Notes: generated by a model not told the origin, from the letters alone. 64,000 nucleotides of DNA from Cedecea colo (GCF_011808225.1 NZ_SOYS01000008.1:148634-212633), one strand, 5' to 3'. Positions 1 to 12,143 are shown, counted from the stretch's first letter. Made by a program: numbers and translations.

Positions 1-120
1 GAGTTTGATTATCCCGCTGCAAGCGCCATTGCTTCGGTGATTCTGGCCGCATCCCTGCTGTTGCTGTTCACCATAAATACGTTGCAAAGTCGCTTTGGTC
101 GACGAGTGGTAGGTCACTGA
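1..120 (+). CDS. cysT: CysT (CysU) sulfate/thiosulfate permease, C-terminal end only
   Basis: The frame is open from base 1 to a TGA at 118-120, giving the last 39 residues of a membrane protein. A hydrophobic segment (ASVILAASLLLLFTI) is followed by a basic tail ending SRFGRRVVGH, which I recognise as the CysT/CysU carboxyl end. CysT pairs with CysW to form the membrane channel of the sulfate/thiosulfate ABC importer. Its stop codon overlaps the cysW ATG by one base, so the two are translationally coupled. The start lies outside the window. Confidence 0.9.
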   Translation, partial: EFDYPAASAIASVILAASLLLLFTINTLQSRFGRRVVGH

Positions 121-995
121 TGACGGACGTAACCGAATTGAAAAGCTATCGCCGCTCCGGTTTTAACTGGGGTAAATGGGCGCTGATTGGGCTTGGCGTG
201 CTGATTTCGTTCCTGCTGCTGGTGGTGCCGGTAGCGTCGATTTTTGCCGAGGCCTTCTCAAAGGGGCTAATGCCAGCGCTGCAAAATATTGCTGACCCGG
301 ACATGCTGCACGCCATCTGGCTGACGGTAATGATCGCTCTGATTACCGTGCCGGTGAACCTGGTGTTCGGTATTCTGCTCGCCTGGCTGGTGACGCGTTT
401 TAACTTTCCGGGCCGCCAGCTACTGCTGACGCTGCTGGATATTCCCTTTGCCGTTTCACCGGTTGTTGCTGGCCTGGTTTATCTGCTGTTCTACGGCTCC
501 AACGGCCCGTTAGCCGGTTTTATGGACGACTATAACATTCAGATTATGTTCGCCTGGCCGGGCATGGTGCTGGTGACAATTTTCGTGACCTGCCCGTTTG
601 TGGTGCGCGAACTGGTGCCGGTGATGTTAAGCCAGGGCAGCCAGGAAGATGAGGCGGCTATTTTGCTTGGCGCTTCCGGCTGGCAGATGTTTAAGCGCGT
701 TACGCTGCCGAATATCCGCTGGGCGCTGCTGTACGGCGTGGTGCTGACTAACGCCCGCGCGATCGGCGAATTTGGCGCAGTCTCCGTTGTTTCCGGTTCC
801 ATACGTGGCGAGACATTCTCGCTGCCGTTACAGGTCGAATTACTCCAGCAGGATTACAACACCGTCGGTTCGTTTACCGCCGCCGCGCTGTTAACTCTGA
901 TGGCAATTGTTACCCTGTTTTTAAAGAGTGCATTGCAGTGGCGTCTGAATAATCAGGAAAAACGCCTGCAGCAGGAGGGAAATCATGAGCATTGA
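120..995 (+). CDS. cysW: Sulfate/thiosulfate ABC transporter permease CysW
   Basis: The 291-residue inner-membrane permease has the same length as E. coli CysW. A cytoplasmic N-terminus is followed by about six membrane segments, the first near residues 20-42. The permease (EAA) loop is visible around residues 175-200 ([22 protein letters not shown]), where it docks on the ATPase. It forms the channel with CysT and is powered by CysA to import sulfate or thiosulfate for cysteine synthesis. Its ATG overlaps the end of cysT by 1 base, and its 3' end overlaps cysA by 11 bases, which indicates one operon. In the family this operon is activated by CysB with N-acetylserine; that promoter is outside the window. 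Confidence 0.97.
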   Translation: MTDVTELKSYRRSGFNWGKWALIGLGVLISFLLLVVPVASIFAEAFSKGLMPALQNIADPDMLHAIWLTVMIALITVPVNLVFGILLAWLVTRFNFPGRQLLLTLLDIPFAVSPVVAGLVYLLFYGSNGPLAGFMDDYNIQIMFAWPGMVLVTIFVTCPFVVRELVPVMLSQGSQEDEAAILLGASGWQMFKRVTLPNIRWALLYGVVLTNARAIGEFGAVSVVSGSIRGETFSLPLQVELLQQDYNTVGSFTAAALLTLMAIVTLFLKSALQWRLNNQEKRLQQEGNHEH

Positions 996-2070
996 TATTA
1001 CCAATATTAAGAAATCTTTTGGTCGCACCCAGGTGCTGAACGATATCTCTCTGGATATCCCTTCCGGCCAGATGGTCGCGCTGCTGGGGCCTTCTGGCTC
1101 GGGTAAAACCACGCTGCTGCGTATTATCGCGGGCCTTGAGCATCAGAATAGCGGACGCATCAGCTTCCACGGCACGGACGTGAGCCGCATTCACGCTCGC
1201 GATCGTAAAGTCGGGTTTGTTTTCCAGCATTATGCGCTGTTCCGTCATATGACGGTTTTCGACAATATCGCCTTTGGCCTGACGGTGCTGCCGCGTCGCG
1301 AACGTCCCTCTGCGGCGGTGATTAAGCAGAAAGTCACCCGTCTGTTGGAGATGGTACAGCTATCCCATCTGGCTGACCGGTTCCCGGCGCAGCTTTCCGG
1401 TGGACAGAAACAACGCGTTGCGCTGGCGCGTGCGCTGGCCGTTGAACCGCAAATCCTGCTGCTTGACGAGCCGTTTGGCGCGCTGGATGCGCAGGTGCGT
1501 AAAGAATTACGCCGCTGGCTGCGTCAGCTGCATGAAGAGCTGAAGTTCACCAGCGTGTTCGTCACCCACGATCAGGAAGAAGCGATGGAAGTCGCCGATC
1601 GGGTCGTGGTAATGAGCCAGGGGAACATCGAACAGGTTGATACGCCTGAGGCAGTATGGCGCGAACCGGCAACGCGCTTTGTGCTTGAGTTCCTCGGTGA
1701 AGTAAACCGTCTGAAAGGCAACGTGCGCGGGAGCCAGTTCCACGTTGGCGCTCACCGCTGGCCGCTGGGCTTTACGCCTGCTTATCAGGGCGCGGTGGAT
1801 CTGTTTCTGCGCCCGTGGGAAGTGGACGTAAGCCGACGCACGAATCTGGACTCGCCATTGCCGGTACAGGTGCTGGAGGCCAGTCCGCGCGGTCACTATA
1901 TGCAGCTGGTTGTGCAGCCTCTGGGATGGTATGACGAGCCGCTAACCGTGGTATTACGTGAAGACTACGTCCCGGTACGCGGTGAGCGCCTGTTCGTTGG
2001 TCTGCAACATGCCCGTTTGTATGAAGGGAACAACCGAATTCAGGGTGTAGACCTGGCGCAATCTGCCTGA
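985..2070 (+). CDS. cysA: Sulfate/thiosulfate ABC transporter ATPase CysA
   Basis: The 361-residue ATP-binding subunit shows Walker A GPSGSGKT (residues 35-42), a Q-loop in FVFQHYALF, the signature [15 protein letters not shown] near residue 137, Walker [12 protein letters not shown] and the H-loop THDQEE. The last ~120 residues form the TOBE-like regulatory domain usual for CysA. It hydrolyses ATP at the inner face of the membrane to drive CysT/CysW. It starts inside the cysW 3' end with a good ribosome site (AGGAGG about 8 bases upstream). Two copies of a GC-rich hairpin follow the gene, so cysM may be partly insulated from it. Confidence 0.97.
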   Translation: MSIDITNIKKSFGRTQVLNDISLDIPSGQMVALLGPSGSGKTTLLRIIAGLEHQNSGRISFHGTDVSRIHARDRKVGFVFQHYALFRHMTVFDNIAFGLTVLPRRERPSAAVIKQKVTRLLEMVQLSHLADRFPAQLSGGQKQRVALARALAVEPQILLLDEPFGALDAQVRKELRRWLRQLHEELKFTSVFVTHDQEEAMEVADRVVVMSQGNIEQVDTPEAVWREPATRFVLEFLGEVNRLKGNVRGSQFHVGAHRWPLGFTPAYQGAVDLFLRPWEVDVSRRTNLDSPLPVQVLEASPRGHYMQLVVQPLGWYDEPLTVVLREDYVPVRGERLFVGLQHARLYEGNNRIQGVDLAQSA

Positions 2071-2100
2071 TAAGTTTATGCCATTACACGAAACGCAATA

Positions 2101-2117
2101 GCGGCCCCTGTGGCCGC
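2101..2117. repeat. GC hairpin GCGGCC-CCTGT-GGCCGC, copy 1
   Basis: A perfect 6-bp stem with a CCTGT loop lies 30 bases after the cysA stop. It is identical, loop included, to the hairpin at 2238-2254. It is followed by TTAG rather than a T-run, so by itself it is a poor terminator and may act as a pause or mRNA-stabilising hairpin. Confidence 0.7.
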
Positions 2118-2237
2118 TTAGTTTGATGGCAAACAGCAAAAAACGTGGTTTTTTCTGTTTGGAGTAAATCACAAGACATTATTCTTTGTTTTTATAAGTG
2201 TTGATATCATCGCTTACATCACGAAGGATTATGTCTG

Positions 2238-2261
2238 GCGGCCCCTGTGGCCGCTTTTTTT
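2238..2261 (+). terminator. Intrinsic terminator between cysA and cysM (hairpin copy 2)
   Basis: This is the same 17-base hairpin as at 2101-2117, here followed by seven T residues (2255-2261). It is a standard rho-independent terminator shape on the + strand. It lies only 17 bases before the cysM start codon and so could attenuate read-through from cysTWA into cysM. Confidence 0.75.
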
Positions 2262-2277
2262 ATCTTCTGGATATTCT

Positions 2278-3189
2278 GTGACAACCTTAGAAAGCACAAT
2301 CGGCAATACGCCTCTGGTAAAATTACAGCGCACGGGCCTGACAAACGGCAGCGAGATCTGGGTCAAGCTGGAAGGCAATAACCCGGCGGGATCGGTCAAG
2401 GACCGCGCTGCGCTGTCGATGATCGTACAGGCTGAAAAACGCGGCGAAATCACGCCGGGCGATACGCTTATCGAGGCTACCAGCGGTAATACCGGTATTG
2501 CGCTGGCCATGATTGCCGCCCTGAAAGGGTATCGCATGAAATTGCTGATGCCGGATAACATGAGCCTGGAGCGCAAAGCCGCCATGCAGGCGTATGGCGC
2601 GGAGCTGATTCTGGTCACCAAAGAGCAGGGCATGGAAGGGGCTCGTGAGCTGGCGCGCTTAATGGGGGAGCGCGGTGAAGGCAAGGTGCTGGATCAGTTC
2701 AACAATCCCGATAACCCTTACGCGCATTACACCACTACCGGGCCGGAAATCTGGCAGCAGACGCAAGGGCGTATCACCCACTTCGTTTCCAGCATGGGCA
2801 CCACCGGCACTATTACCGGCGTGAGCCGCTTTATGCGCGAGCTGGAAAAAAAGGTCACTATCGTTGGTCTGCAGCCGGAAGAGGGCAGCAGTATTCCAGG
2901 CATTCGCCGCTGGCCGGAAGCGTGGTTGCCAAAGATTTTTAATCCGCAGCTTGTCGATGAGGTTATCGATATGTCTCAGCCCGAAGCTGAGCAAACCATG
3001 CGCCGTCTGGCAGTAGCCGAAGGGATATTCTGTGGCGTAAGCTCGGGCGGTGCGGTAGCCGGTGCGCTACGCGTGGCGCAAGCCAATCCGGGAAGCGTCG
3101 TGGTGGCGATTATTTGCGATCGTGGTGACCGCTATTTATCGACAGGCGTATTCGGCGAAGAAAGTTATTCGCAGGGCGCGGGTATTTAG
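2278..3189 (+). CDS. cysM: Cysteine synthase B (O-acetylserine sulfhydrylase B)
   Basis: The 303-residue protein matches CysM in length and sequence. It is a cytoplasmic PLP enzyme that makes cysteine from O-acetylserine and sulfide, and S-sulfocysteine when thiosulfate is the donor. The PLP lysine is K41 in NPAGSVKDRA, the substrate loop is [11 protein letters not shown], and the phosphate loop is GTTGTITG. The CysM-type segment PEEGSSIPGIRRWP distinguishes it from CysK. The start is GTG, as I recall for E. coli, and agrees with the conserved N-terminus TLE-TIGNTPLVKLQR. It sits after the thiosulfate importer genes, which fits its role in using imported thiosulfate. Confidence 0.97.
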   Translation: MTTLESTIGNTPLVKLQRTGLTNGSEIWVKLEGNNPAGSVKDRAALSMIVQAEKRGEITPGDTLIEATSGNTGIALAMIAALKGYRMKLLMPDNMSLERKAAMQAYGAELILVTKEQGMEGARELARLMGERGEGKVLDQFNNPDNPYAHYTTTGPEIWQQTQGRITHFVSSMGTTGTITGVSRFMRELEKKVTIVGLQPEEGSSIPGIRRWPEAWLPKIFNPQLVDEVIDMSQPEAEQTMRRLAVAEGIFCGVSSGGAVAGALRVAQANPGSVVVAIICDRGDRYLSTGVFGEESYSQGAGI

Positions 3190-3207
3190 AACAGGCTTTA
3201 TAGCAAC

Positions 3208-3240
3208 AAGAACGGCACCCTGAAGGTGCCGTTCTTAATT
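3208..3240. terminator. Bidirectional terminator between convergent cysM and crr
   Basis: A perfect 12-bp stem (AAGAACGGCACC, 3208-3219, with GGTGCCGTTCTT, 3225-3236) has a 5-base loop and is followed by AATTTTG. It lies 18 bases past the cysM stop and 20 bases past the crr stop, so it can serve both converging transcripts. Confidence 0.85.
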
Positions 3241-3255
3241 TTGTATGCGGTCAAC

Positions 3256-3765
3256 TTACTTCTTGATGCGGATCACCGGGGTTTCGCCCACGGTCACGCT
3301 ACCAGACAGCTTGATCAGCTCTTTGATCTCATCCATGTTCGAGATAACAACCGGCGTCAGGGTAGACTTGGCTTTCTCTTCCAGCAGCGGCAGATCAAAC
3401 TCGATAACCACGTCGCCTTTCTTAACGCGCTGGCCTTCTTCTGCGATGCGTTTAAAACCTTCGCCTTTCAGTTCAACGGTATCAATACCGAAGTGAACGA
3501 ACAGCTCAATGCCGCTATCAGATTCGATAGAGAAGGCATGGTTAGTTTCGAAGATTTTACCGATGGTGCCATCAACCGGAGCAACCATTTTGTTACCGGT
3601 AGGTTTAATAGCGATGCCATCGCCTACGATCTTCTCTGCAAACACTACGTCCGGAACATCTTCAATGTTGACGATTTCGCCAGAAAGCGGGGCAACAATC
3701 TCAATGGTTCCGGTGTCTTTTTTATCATCAGAAACCAGAGATTTCAGTTTATCAAACAAACCCAT
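3256..3765 (-). CDS. crr: PTS glucose-specific EIIA component (Crr)
   Basis: The 169-residue protein is nearly identical to E. coli EIIA-Glc. It takes phosphate from HPr and passes it to EIICB-Glc. Depending on phosphorylation it also activates adenylate cyclase or blocks non-PTS sugar permeases and glycerol kinase. The phosphorylated histidine is H91 in [10 protein letters not shown], with helper H76 in ETNHAFS. The amphipathic N-terminus ([10 protein letters not shown]) that anchors it to membranes is intact. It is the last gene of ptsH-ptsI-crr, 40 bases after ptsI. In K-12 pdxK follows crr; here cysM does, with no pdxK between. Confidence 0.98.
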   Translation of the reverse strand: MGLFDKLKSLVSDDKKDTGTIEIVAPLSGEIVNIEDVPDVVFAEKIVGDGIAIKPTGNKMVAPVDGTIGKIFETNHAFSIESDSGIELFVHFGIDTVELKGEGFKRIAEEGQRVKKGDVVIEFDLPLLEEKAKSTLTPVVISNMDEIKELIKLSGSVTVGETPVIRIKK

Positions 3766-3805
3766 GATCTTCTCCTAAGCAGTAAATTGGGCCGCATCCG
3801 GTGGA

Positions 3806-5533
3806 TTAGCAGATTGTTTTTTCTTCAATGAACTTGTTAACCAGCGTCATTAACTCGTCCGTTGTCGGTTGAGCAAGAGCCTGCTCTGCTAACACCTTCG
3901 CATCTTCGAAGTTAGTGTTACGGATAATCTTCTTAATGCGCGGGATAGAGATGGCACTCATACTGAATTCATCCAGACCCATCCCCAGCAACAGAAGTGT
4001 AGCACGTTCATCGCCTGCAAGCTCACCACACATACCGGTCCACTTGCCTTCTGCATGAGAAGCATCAATAACTTGCTTAATCAGAGTCAGTACGGACGGC
4101 GACATTGGCTGGTAAAGATGTGAAATCATATCATTACCGCGGTCAACCGCCAGCGTATACTGCGTTAAATCATTGGTACCGATACTAAAGAAATCAACTT
4201 CTTTGGCCAGATGGTGAGCAATCGTGGCCGCAGCGGGGGTTTCAACCATCACGCCGATTTCGATAGTTTCGTCAAACGCTTTGCCTTCTTCACGTAGCTG
4301 CGCCTTCATGATTTCGATCTCTTTCTTCAGAGCGCGAACCTCTTCAACAGAGATAATCATCGGGAACATGATACGTAATTTACCGAATGCAGAAGCACGC
4401 AGAATAGCGCGCACCTGGTCGTGCAGGATCTCTTTACGATCCATAGCGATTCGCACCGCACGCCAGCCCAGGAACGGGTTATCTTCTTTCGGGAAGTTCA
4501 TGTATGGCAGCTCTTTGTCGCCGCCAATGTCCATGGTACGTACGATAACCGCTTGCGAGCCGCAGGCTTCAGCAACGGCTTTGTACGCGGCGAACTGCTC
4601 TTCTTCCGTTGGCAGAGAATCGCGATCCATGAACAGGAATTCGGTACGGTACAGGCCCACACCTTCAGCGCCGTTGCGCTCTGCGCCGTCGATATCACGT
4701 ACGGTACCGATGTTGGCACATACTTCTACCTGATGGCCGTCGAGAGTGATTGCCGGCAGGTCTTTCAGTTTTGCCAGTTCAGCTTTCTCAGAGGCAACCT
4801 GCTGCTGTACGGCGCGCAGGGCTTCGATCTCTTCGTTAGTCGGGTTAACGTAAACTTTGTTGTTAACCGCATCAAGGATCAGGTAGTCGTCATTTTTTAC
4901 TTCGGCCGTTACGCTACCGGTGCCCACAATCGCTGGCAGTTCCAGAGAACGCGCCATGATAGAGGTGTGGGAGGTGCGGCCGCCGATATCGGTGATGAAA
5001 CCCAGAACCTTTTGCAGGTTAAGTTGTGCAGTTTCAGATGGCGTCAGATCCTTGGCTACCAGGATAACTTCATCCTGAATCGCGCTCAGGTCGATAATCG
5101 CCAGACCGAGAATGTTGCGCAGCAGACGTTTACCGATATCACGTACGTCAGCCGCACGTTCTTTCAGGTATTCATCGTCGAGCTCTTCCAGGGCGGTGGC
5201 CTGGCCTTCAATGATTTCGTGAGCCGCCGCGTCCGCAGTGACTAACTTATCTTTGATGAGGGCTATGATTTCCTGCTCCAGCTCTTCGTCTTCCAGCAGC
5301 ATAATGTGGCCTTCGAAGATAGCTTCTTTTTCTTCACCGAAGGTCTCGCCAGCTTTAATTTTGATCGTTTCTAATTGCGCAGACGCTTTGGCGCGGCCGC
5401 ACAAGAAACGTTCAACTTCCTGCTCAACTTTGTCGGCAGAAATTTTCTTCCGGTCGATGACAACTTCATCTTCCTTCAGCAAAAGTGCTTTGCCGAAAGC
5501 GATACCCGGGGATGCTAAAATGCCTGAAATCAT
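3806..5533 (-). CDS. ptsI: Phosphoenolpyruvate-protein phosphotransferase, Enzyme I
   Basis: The 575-residue protein has the standard Enzyme I length. It starts the sugar PTS by moving phosphate from PEP to itself and then to HPr in the cytoplasm. The N-terminal HPr-binding domain carries the active histidine in [21 protein letters not shown] near residue 189. The C-terminal PEP-binding barrel carries [27 protein letters not shown] and the PEP-site cysteine in [10 protein letters not shown]. It starts with ATG 44 bases downstream of ptsH, and crr follows after 40 bases. Its antisense frames are long only because of its codon bias. Confidence 0.98.
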   Translation of the reverse strand: MISGILASPGIAFGKALLLKEDEVVIDRKKISADKVEQEVERFLCGRAKASAQLETIKIKAGETFGEEKEAIFEGHIMLLEDEELEQEIIALIKDKLVTADAAAHEIIEGQATALEELDDEYLKERAADVRDIGKRLLRNILGLAIIDLSAIQDEVILVAKDLTPSETAQLNLQKVLGFITDIGGRTSHTSIMARSLELPAIVGTGSVTAEVKNDDYLILDAVNNKVYVNPTNEEIEALRAVQQQVASEKAELAKLKDLPAITLDGHQVEVCANIGTVRDIDGAERNGAEGVGLYRTEFLFMDRDSLPTEEEQFAAYKAVAEACGSQAVIVRTMDIGGDKELPYMNFPKEDNPFLGWRAVRIAMDRKEILHDQVRAILRASAFGKLRIMFPMIISVEEVRALKKEIEIMKAQLREEGKAFDETIEIGVMVETPAAATIAHHLAKEVDFFSIGTNDLTQYTLAVDRGNDMISHLYQPMSPSVLTLIKQVIDASHAEGKWTGMCGELAGDERATLLLLGMGLDEFSMSAISIPRIKKIIRNTNFEDAKVLAEQALAQPTTDELMTLVNKFIEEKTIC

Positions 5534-5577
5534 AACCCTACCTTACTTGTGACTGATATTTACGAAGAACCCAGAAC

Positions 5578-5835
5578 TTATTCGAGTTCAGCCATCAGTT
5601 TTACTAAATGCTCAACCGCTTTCTGATCGTCTTCGCCTTCAGCGGAGATGGTTACAACGGTGCCCTGGGTCAGGCCCAGAGTTTGCAGTTTAAACAGGCT
5701 TTTTGCGCTGGCGCTTTTGCCGTTGGAAGTCACAGTGATCTCAGAGACAAAGCTTTTTGCTTCTTTAACAAACTGAGCAGCAGGGCGGGTGTGCAGACCG
5801 TTCGGAGCGGTAATGGTAACTTCTTGCTGGAACAT
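5578..5835 (-). CDS. ptsH: Phosphocarrier protein HPr
   Basis: This 85-residue phosphocarrier accepts phosphate from Enzyme I on H15 ([11 protein letters not shown]) and delivers it to sugar-specific EIIA domains. The conserved Ser46 region ([11 protein letters not shown]) is also present. It is the first gene of the ptsH-ptsI-crr operon. A clear GGGGAAA ribosome site precedes the ATG on the minus strand. Confidence 0.98.
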   Translation of the reverse strand: MFQQEVTITAPNGLHTRPAAQFVKEAKSFVSEITVTSNGKSASAKSLFKLQTLGLTQGTVVTISAEGEDDQKAVEHLVKLMAELE

Positions 5836-6222
5836 TGTATTTCCCCAACTTATAGGTTTAGTGTTGTGGAACTAAAGTCTAGCCTGGTGACTTAACTTTA
5901 GCCTGTATAGTTAGCGTCGGCGTTAACTGTATGCGACACAGAATGCTTTAAGAAGCACGAAAGACGCCGCAGCGTTTGCCCGGCAATTCGCGTTTCGCTC
6001 GGCTTTAACCATTATGCCGTGAAGTGCTGGCTTAAACCAAATCGTAAAATCGATTCAGCTTGCCAGAGTCGCACGGTGATTAATTTCGCGCATCAAAATA
6101 ATGTGTTGGTTAAATACCAGACCTGACAGGGTGAAGCAATGCTGAAGTGGGCAAAACTTTGACGGAGACCACAAAAAAGCACCCGTTTGGGCGCTTTTTT
6201 CATCAGTTTTAGCAACCTGGCA
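5836..6222. promoter_or_regulatory. ptsH promoter/leader region between cysK 3' end and ptsH
   Basis: There is no gene in these 387 bases. By family knowledge the region should hold the ptsHI promoters, which in E. coli respond to CRP and Cra, but I cannot pick out a convincing CRP palindrome by eye. The cysK terminator occupies 6173-6200. A 60-80 residue antisense frame near 6093-6335 is a shadow of the cysK end and terminator. Confidence 0.5.
6173..6200 (-). terminator. cysK terminator
   Basis: AAAAAAGC and GCTTTTTT pair around an inner CCC/GGG with one mismatch and a GTTT loop. It lies about 23 bases past the cysK stop, and in the cysK direction the second arm is the U-run. Its A- and T-rich arms also make it usable on the other strand. 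Confidence 0.8.
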
Positions 6223-7194
6223 TCACTGTTGCAGTTCTTTTTCTGTAAAGAGCTCCGTAAACAACGCCGTACTGAGATAACGTTCACCGGAAGAGGGAAG
6301 GATAACCACAATATTTTTATTGGTAAAGGCTTCATCTTCCTGAAGCTTTAACGCAGCGGCAACGGCGGCGCCTGAAGAAATACCGGCTAAAATACCTTCT
6401 TCTTCCATCAGACGGCGGGCGGTCGAGATCGCTTCGTCATTAGTGATGGCAACAACCTTGTCGATAAGCTTCAGATCGAGGTTGCCGGGAATAAAGCCGG
6501 CGCCGATACCCTGAATTTTATGCGGGCCTGGCTTGAGTTCTTCACCCGCCAGCGCCTGAGCGATGACCGGAGAATCCGTAGGTTCAACCGCCACGGTAAT
6601 CAGGTCGGTTTTACCCTTGGTATTTTTAATGTAACGGCTAACGCCGGTCAGCGTACCGCCGGTACCCACGCCTGAGATAAACACATCAACTTCACCATCG
6701 GTGTCTTCCCAGATTTCCGGGCCGGTGGTTTTTTCATGAATTTCAGGGTTGGCCGGGTTGCTGAACTGTTGCAGCAGCAGATATTTCGCCGGATCGCTGG
6801 CGACGATTTCTTCCGCTTTCTGAATGGAGCCCTTCATGCCTTTAGCGCCTTCGGTCAGCACCAGATTAGCGCCGAGCGCCTTAAGCAATTTACGGCGTTC
6901 GATGCTCATGGTTTCAGGCATGGTCAGCGTTAGCTTGTAGCCGCGCGCTGCGGCAACGTAGGCCAGTGCGATACCGGTGTTACCGCTGGTCGGTTCAACC
7001 AGCTCAATGCCAGGTTTCAGCACGCCACGTTTTTCGGCATCCCAAATCATATTGGCACCGATACGGCATTTAACGCTGAAGCTTGGGTTGCGGGACTCGA
7101 CCTTCGCCAGGATGCGTCCGTTACCGATGCGGTTCAGTCGAACCAGCGGCGTATGACCGATTGTCAGAGAATTGTCTTCATAGATCTTGCTCAT
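6223..7194 (-). CDS. cysK: Cysteine synthase A (O-acetylserine sulfhydrylase A)
   Basis: The 323-residue cytoplasmic PLP enzyme forms cysteine from O-acetylserine and sulfide and binds serine acetyltransferase (CysE) in the cysteine synthase complex. PLP lysine K42 is in [14 protein letters not shown], the asparagine loop is [11 protein letters not shown], and the phosphate-binding loop is [11 protein letters not shown]. The C-terminus [10 protein letters not shown] is the CysK type. It is a monocistronic unit with its own terminator. Promoter signals should lie in the 151 bases shared with the cysZ 3' end; CysB control is known for the family but no site is obvious here. Confidence 0.98.
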   Translation of the reverse strand: MSKIYEDNSLTIGHTPLVRLNRIGNGRILAKVESRNPSFSVKCRIGANMIWDAEKRGVLKPGIELVEPTSGNTGIALAYVAAARGYKLTLTMPETMSIERRKLLKALGANLVLTEGAKGMKGSIQKAEEIVASDPAKYLLLQQFSNPANPEIHEKTTGPEIWEDTDGEVDVFISGVGTGGTLTGVSRYIKNTKGKTDLITVAVEPTDSPVIAQALAGEELKPGPHKIQGIGAGFIPGNLDLKLIDKVVAITNDEAISTARRLMEEEGILAGISSGAAVAAALKLQEDEAFTNKNIVVILPSSGERYLSTALFTELFTEKELQQ

Positions 7195-7345
7195 AGCCCG
7201 TCCTTAACTGTATGAAATTTGGGAAACCTCACCAGCATACCTGCTCGTGAGTTATGGGGAAGTAAAGAAATCGTATATCTATATGTAGAAGGGAAATAAG
7301 GAAAAGCAAGAAGGAATAAGGAGCGACATAAGCCGCTCCCGAAAG

Positions 7346-8107
7346 CTACTTCCACACGGCGTGCTTAGGGCGGTAGCAGTCAACCCACATCGCCGTTGCA
7401 CCGCAGACTGCGACCGGCATGATAAAAAGATTCAGGAAGGGGATGAGGGTAAAAAGGCTGACCAGTGAGCCGAACTGCATGTTGATCGCTTTCTTTTCCC
7501 GCAGCGCGATGCGCATCTCGCGAAACGGCACTTTATGGTTATCAAACGGGTAATCGCAGTACTGAATAGCCAACATCCAGGCGCTAAACAGGAACCACAA
7601 TACCGGAGCAACCGTCTGGCCGATGCCGGGGATAAAGTACAAAATCAACAGCACAATCGCGCGCGGCAAATACCAGGCGAATTTTTGCCATTCTCTCTTC
7701 ATGATACGCGGCACGTCTTTCAGGACGCCCAACACACCGGTATCTGGCGGAGTGGCTCCCGTCAGCCGGGCCTCAAGCTGTTCAGCCAGCAGCCCGTTAA
7801 ACGGCGCGGCAATCCAGTTGGCAAAGGTCGAGAAGAAATAACCGAAGACCAGCAGCAAAGAGATAACGGCCAGCGGCCAAATCAGATAGCTCAGCCACTG
7901 TAACCAGTCCGGCACGTGGGAAAGCATTGTTGGGATCCAGCTATCAAGGCGGGTAAATAGCCACCAGAACGCGCCGCCCATCAACAGAATATTGACCAGC
8001 AAAGGTAAAATGACATAGCGCTTGATACCTGGCTCACGCACCAGTTTCCAGCCCTGAGAAAAATAGTAAATGCCGCTTTTAGAGGCACATGCTGAAGATG
8101 AGGCCAT
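7346..8107 (-). CDS. cysZ: Sulfate permease CysZ
   Basis: The 253-residue inner-membrane protein has the same length as E. coli CysZ, a high-affinity sulfate channel/permease used for assimilation. Four or more hydrophobic stretches are visible, for example near residues 31-50, 70-95, 150-178 and 210-235, together with the conserved segment [22 protein letters not shown]. It lies upstream of cysK on the same strand and divergent from zipA, as in other enterics. Confidence 0.96.
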   Translation of the reverse strand: MASSSACASKSGIYYFSQGWKLVREPGIKRYVILPLLVNILLMGGAFWWLFTRLDSWIPTMLSHVPDWLQWLSYLIWPLAVISLLLVFGYFFSTFANWIAAPFNGLLAEQLEARLTGATPPDTGVLGVLKDVPRIMKREWQKFAWYLPRAIVLLILYFIPGIGQTVAPVLWFLFSAWMLAIQYCDYPFDNHKVPFREMRIALREKKAINMQFGSLVSLFTLIPFLNLFIMPVAVCGATAMWVDCYRPKHAVWK

Positions 8108-8337
8108 AGCCTGGAAGACTCCTTTTACGTCAGTGCAATGACAGGCGCGCTTATCATAACCGAGGCCCAGAAGAAAAACTCGTTAAGAAATGGTCGAAAA
8201 AACAGCGGAAAGTCTATTTCGTAACATCTTTATGCTGAGAAAACCGTGTGCGTACTTGCACTTGAGCGGATGGGCAAATACTCTTAGTGAGTAAATGTTT
8301 GCCGCGTTGGCAAGGTGTTAGAACAACAGAGAATATA

Positions 8338-9306
8338 ATGATGCAGGATTTGCGTCTGATATTAATCATTGTTGGCGCGATCGCCATAATCGCCTTACTG
8401 GTTCACGGCCTCTGGACCAGCCGTAAGGAGCGTTCTTCCGTTTTCCGCGATCGTCCGTTGAAACGCATGAAGTCAAAGCGTGACGACTACGAACCAGAAG
8501 AAGAAGCCGACGATGAGGAAGATGAAGGGGTAGGTGAAGTGCGCGTGCGTAGGGTAACGCCTGCGCAGGAACCTGTGACTCGCGAGCCGGAAACGCCTCG
8601 TCAGCCGCAAGCGCCTCAGCATCAATATGAACCGCCTTACGCCTCGGCCGAGCCGCGTCGCCCCGTGCCGCCGCTGAAGCCAGCAGTGCCGGAAGCGCCG
8701 CGTCAGGAAGTGCCGGTACAGCCTGCTTTTGCGCAGCCGATGGAGCCAGTTCACCAGCCAGCACCGGTAAGGCAGCCGGAGCCTGAACCGGCAATGGTGC
8801 AGCCAGCTTATGAGCCAGCGCCTGAGCCCGTTGTGGAAGAAAATAGGGTGGAAGAGCCTGCGCCCGCTCCTGCTCCACACGCGCTAAAAGAAACGGTCAT
8901 CGTAATGAACGTTTCTGCGCATGCCGGCAGCATGATTAACGGCGACGTGCTGCTCAACAGCATTCAACAGGCTGGTTTTATCTTTGGCGAGATGAATATT
9001 TTCCATCGCCATCTCAGCCCTGACGGCAGCGGTCCCGTGCTCTTTAGCCTTGCGAATATGGTTAAGCCCGGTTCGTTCGATCCGGAAACCATGGGGAACT
9101 TTGCCACGCCCGGCGTGACAATCTTCATGCAGGTACCTTCGTATGGCGATCCGCATCAAAACTTCAAGCTGATGCTACAATCCGCTCAGCATATTGCCGA
9201 TGAAGTCGGCGGCGTGGTGCTTGATGACCAGCGCCGCATGATGACGCCGCAGAAGATGCGCGAGTATCAGGATCGGATCCGCGAGGTCGTTGAGGCAAAC
9301 GCCTGA
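8338..9306 (+). CDS. zipA: Cell division protein ZipA
   Basis: ZipA is an essential inner-membrane protein that tethers FtsZ to the membrane at the division site. I chose the ATG at 8338 ([13 protein letters not shown], 322 residues) because this is the conserved family start and AGAG lies upstream; a GTG at 8287 would add 17 non-conserved residues. One N-terminal membrane segment (residues ~5-25) is followed by a charged region, then a long Pro/Glu/Gln-rich linker (~75-185) and the C-terminal FtsZ-binding domain (~190-322, with [13 protein letters not shown] and [11 protein letters not shown]). The low-complexity linker explains the long shadow frames on the other strand. Confidence 0.97.
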   Translation: MMQDLRLILIIVGAIAIIALLVHGLWTSRKERSSVFRDRPLKRMKSKRDDYEPEEEADDEEDEGVGEVRVRRVTPAQEPVTREPETPRQPQAPQHQYEPPYASAEPRRPVPPLKPAVPEAPRQEVPVQPAFAQPMEPVHQPAPVRQPEPEPAMVQPAYEPAPEPVVEENRVEEPAPAPAPHALKETVIVMNVSAHAGSMINGDVLLNSIQQAGFIFGEMNIFHRHLSPDGSGPVLFSLANMVKPGSFDPETMGNFATPGVTIFMQVPSYGDPHQNFKLMLQSAQHIADEVGGVVLDDQRRMMTPQKMREYQDRIREVVEANA

Positions 9307-9330
9307 TAACCTGCCGGACACTCTTCCCTA

Positions 9331-9356
9331 AACCCCCGCATGCCGGGGGTTTTTTC
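9331..9356 (+). terminator. zipA terminator
   Basis: The stem AACCCCCG...CGGGGGTT is followed by a T-run ending TTTTTTCT. It lies 25 bases after the zipA stop and just before ligA, so ligA is likely to have its own promoter or rely on read-through. Confidence 0.85.
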
Positions 9357-9362
9357 TATTGA

Positions 9363-11390
<2,028 letters not shown>

Positions 11391-11391
11391 T

Positions 11392-11607
11392 GTGGATAAA
11401 GAGCAGCTTATCGAGATAGCCAATACGGAAATGCCTTTTGGCAAGTATAAAGGACGCGTGCTCATTGACGTGCCGGAGGAGTATTTCCTGTGGTTTGCGC
11501 GAAAAGATGAGTTTCCCCAGGGCCATCTTGGCGAGCTGATGAAGCTCACTTTATTGATTAAAACCGAAGGGCTGGAGGGGCTGGTAAAGCCCCTCAAAAG
11601 AGCCTGA
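11392..11607 (+). CDS. ypeB: YpeB, DUF3820 family small protein
   Basis: A 71-residue protein of unknown function with the conserved DUF3820 pattern EIANTEMPFGKYKGRVLIDVPEEYFLWFARKDEFP. I prefer the GTG at 11392 (MDKEQLIEIAN), which aligns with the E. coli start and has GGGTGAG upstream; the GTG at 11383 would add three residues and overlap ligA. It immediately follows ligA on the same strand, as in E. coli, and is probably cotranscribed. A weak GC hairpin near 11616-11634 follows. Confidence 0.9.
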   Translation: MDKEQLIEIANTEMPFGKYKGRVLIDVPEEYFLWFARKDEFPQGHLGELMKLTLLIKTEGLEGLVKPLKRA

Positions 11608-11708
11608 CATTTAACCGTGGCGGCACATTGCCGCTTTCTCCATGCCGGTCAGTTACGGAAGAAGAAAAGCCGGGGCAACGTTCTGTCTGCCGGTTCAATG
11701 CATGACCG

Positions 11709-12062
11709 TTAAATAAGAATATCAATCTGATTACTCTCTGAAGGGTAATTCACACCTTCAGCTTTTATCTGGTTTTGTTCCTGCTTTTGCTGTGCATCTT
11801 CAGCCTGCTTATGCTGTAGCTGGGCTATTTGCGCCTGTAGCATAGTGATTTGCGCCTGGATGAGTTCCTGCTGCTTTTGCTTTTCCTCGGCTGATCCGCC
11901 GCTACTGGCGATGTCTTTGAGCTGTCCGGTCAATTTGGTTATCTGTTGCAGGATAAGGTTGATTTGCGATGCCGTACTGTTATCTGAACCGCTGGAAGTA
12001 TTGCCTGTGACGGTGGTTGCAAGGGCGCCGCCCTGCAAAGCTGTGCTGTTAATGGAGGTCAT
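11709..12062 (-). CDS. FlxA-like family protein
   Basis: This 117-residue hydrophilic protein has a Ser/Thr-rich N-terminus and a long coiled coil (~38-92: QINLILQQITKLTGQLKDI, then a glutamine-rich EEKQKQQELIQAQITMLQAQIAQLQ). This layout matches the FlxA-like family, whose founder is a flagellar class-3 regulated gene in E. coli; its biochemical role is unknown. No signal peptide or membrane segment is seen. It stands alone between ypeB and the tRNA cluster. A sigma-28 promoter would be expected if it is a true flxA relative, but I do not see a clear one. Confidence 0.75.
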   Translation of the reverse strand: MTSINSTALQGGALATTVTGNTSSGSDNSTASQINLILQQITKLTGQLKDIASSGGSAEEKQKQQELIQAQITMLQAQIAQLQHKQAEDAQQKQEQNQIKAEGVNYPSESNQIDILI

Positions 12063-12143
12063 GGTAACGCCTTGATGGGAATGGTTAAGAGGTTATCGGC
12101 ACGCTCAGGATAAATGTTAGGGAGAGGATAGAATCGGACACAG

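Noticed and set aside
4224..5245. Long + strand frames across ptsI
   Set aside because: They are shadows of the ptsI gene on the minus strand; no start signals and no domain.
8366..8880. Two long Leu/Arg-rich frames antisense to zipA
   Set aside because: They mirror the low-complexity Pro/Glu/Gln linker of ZipA and have no ribosome site or family resemblance.
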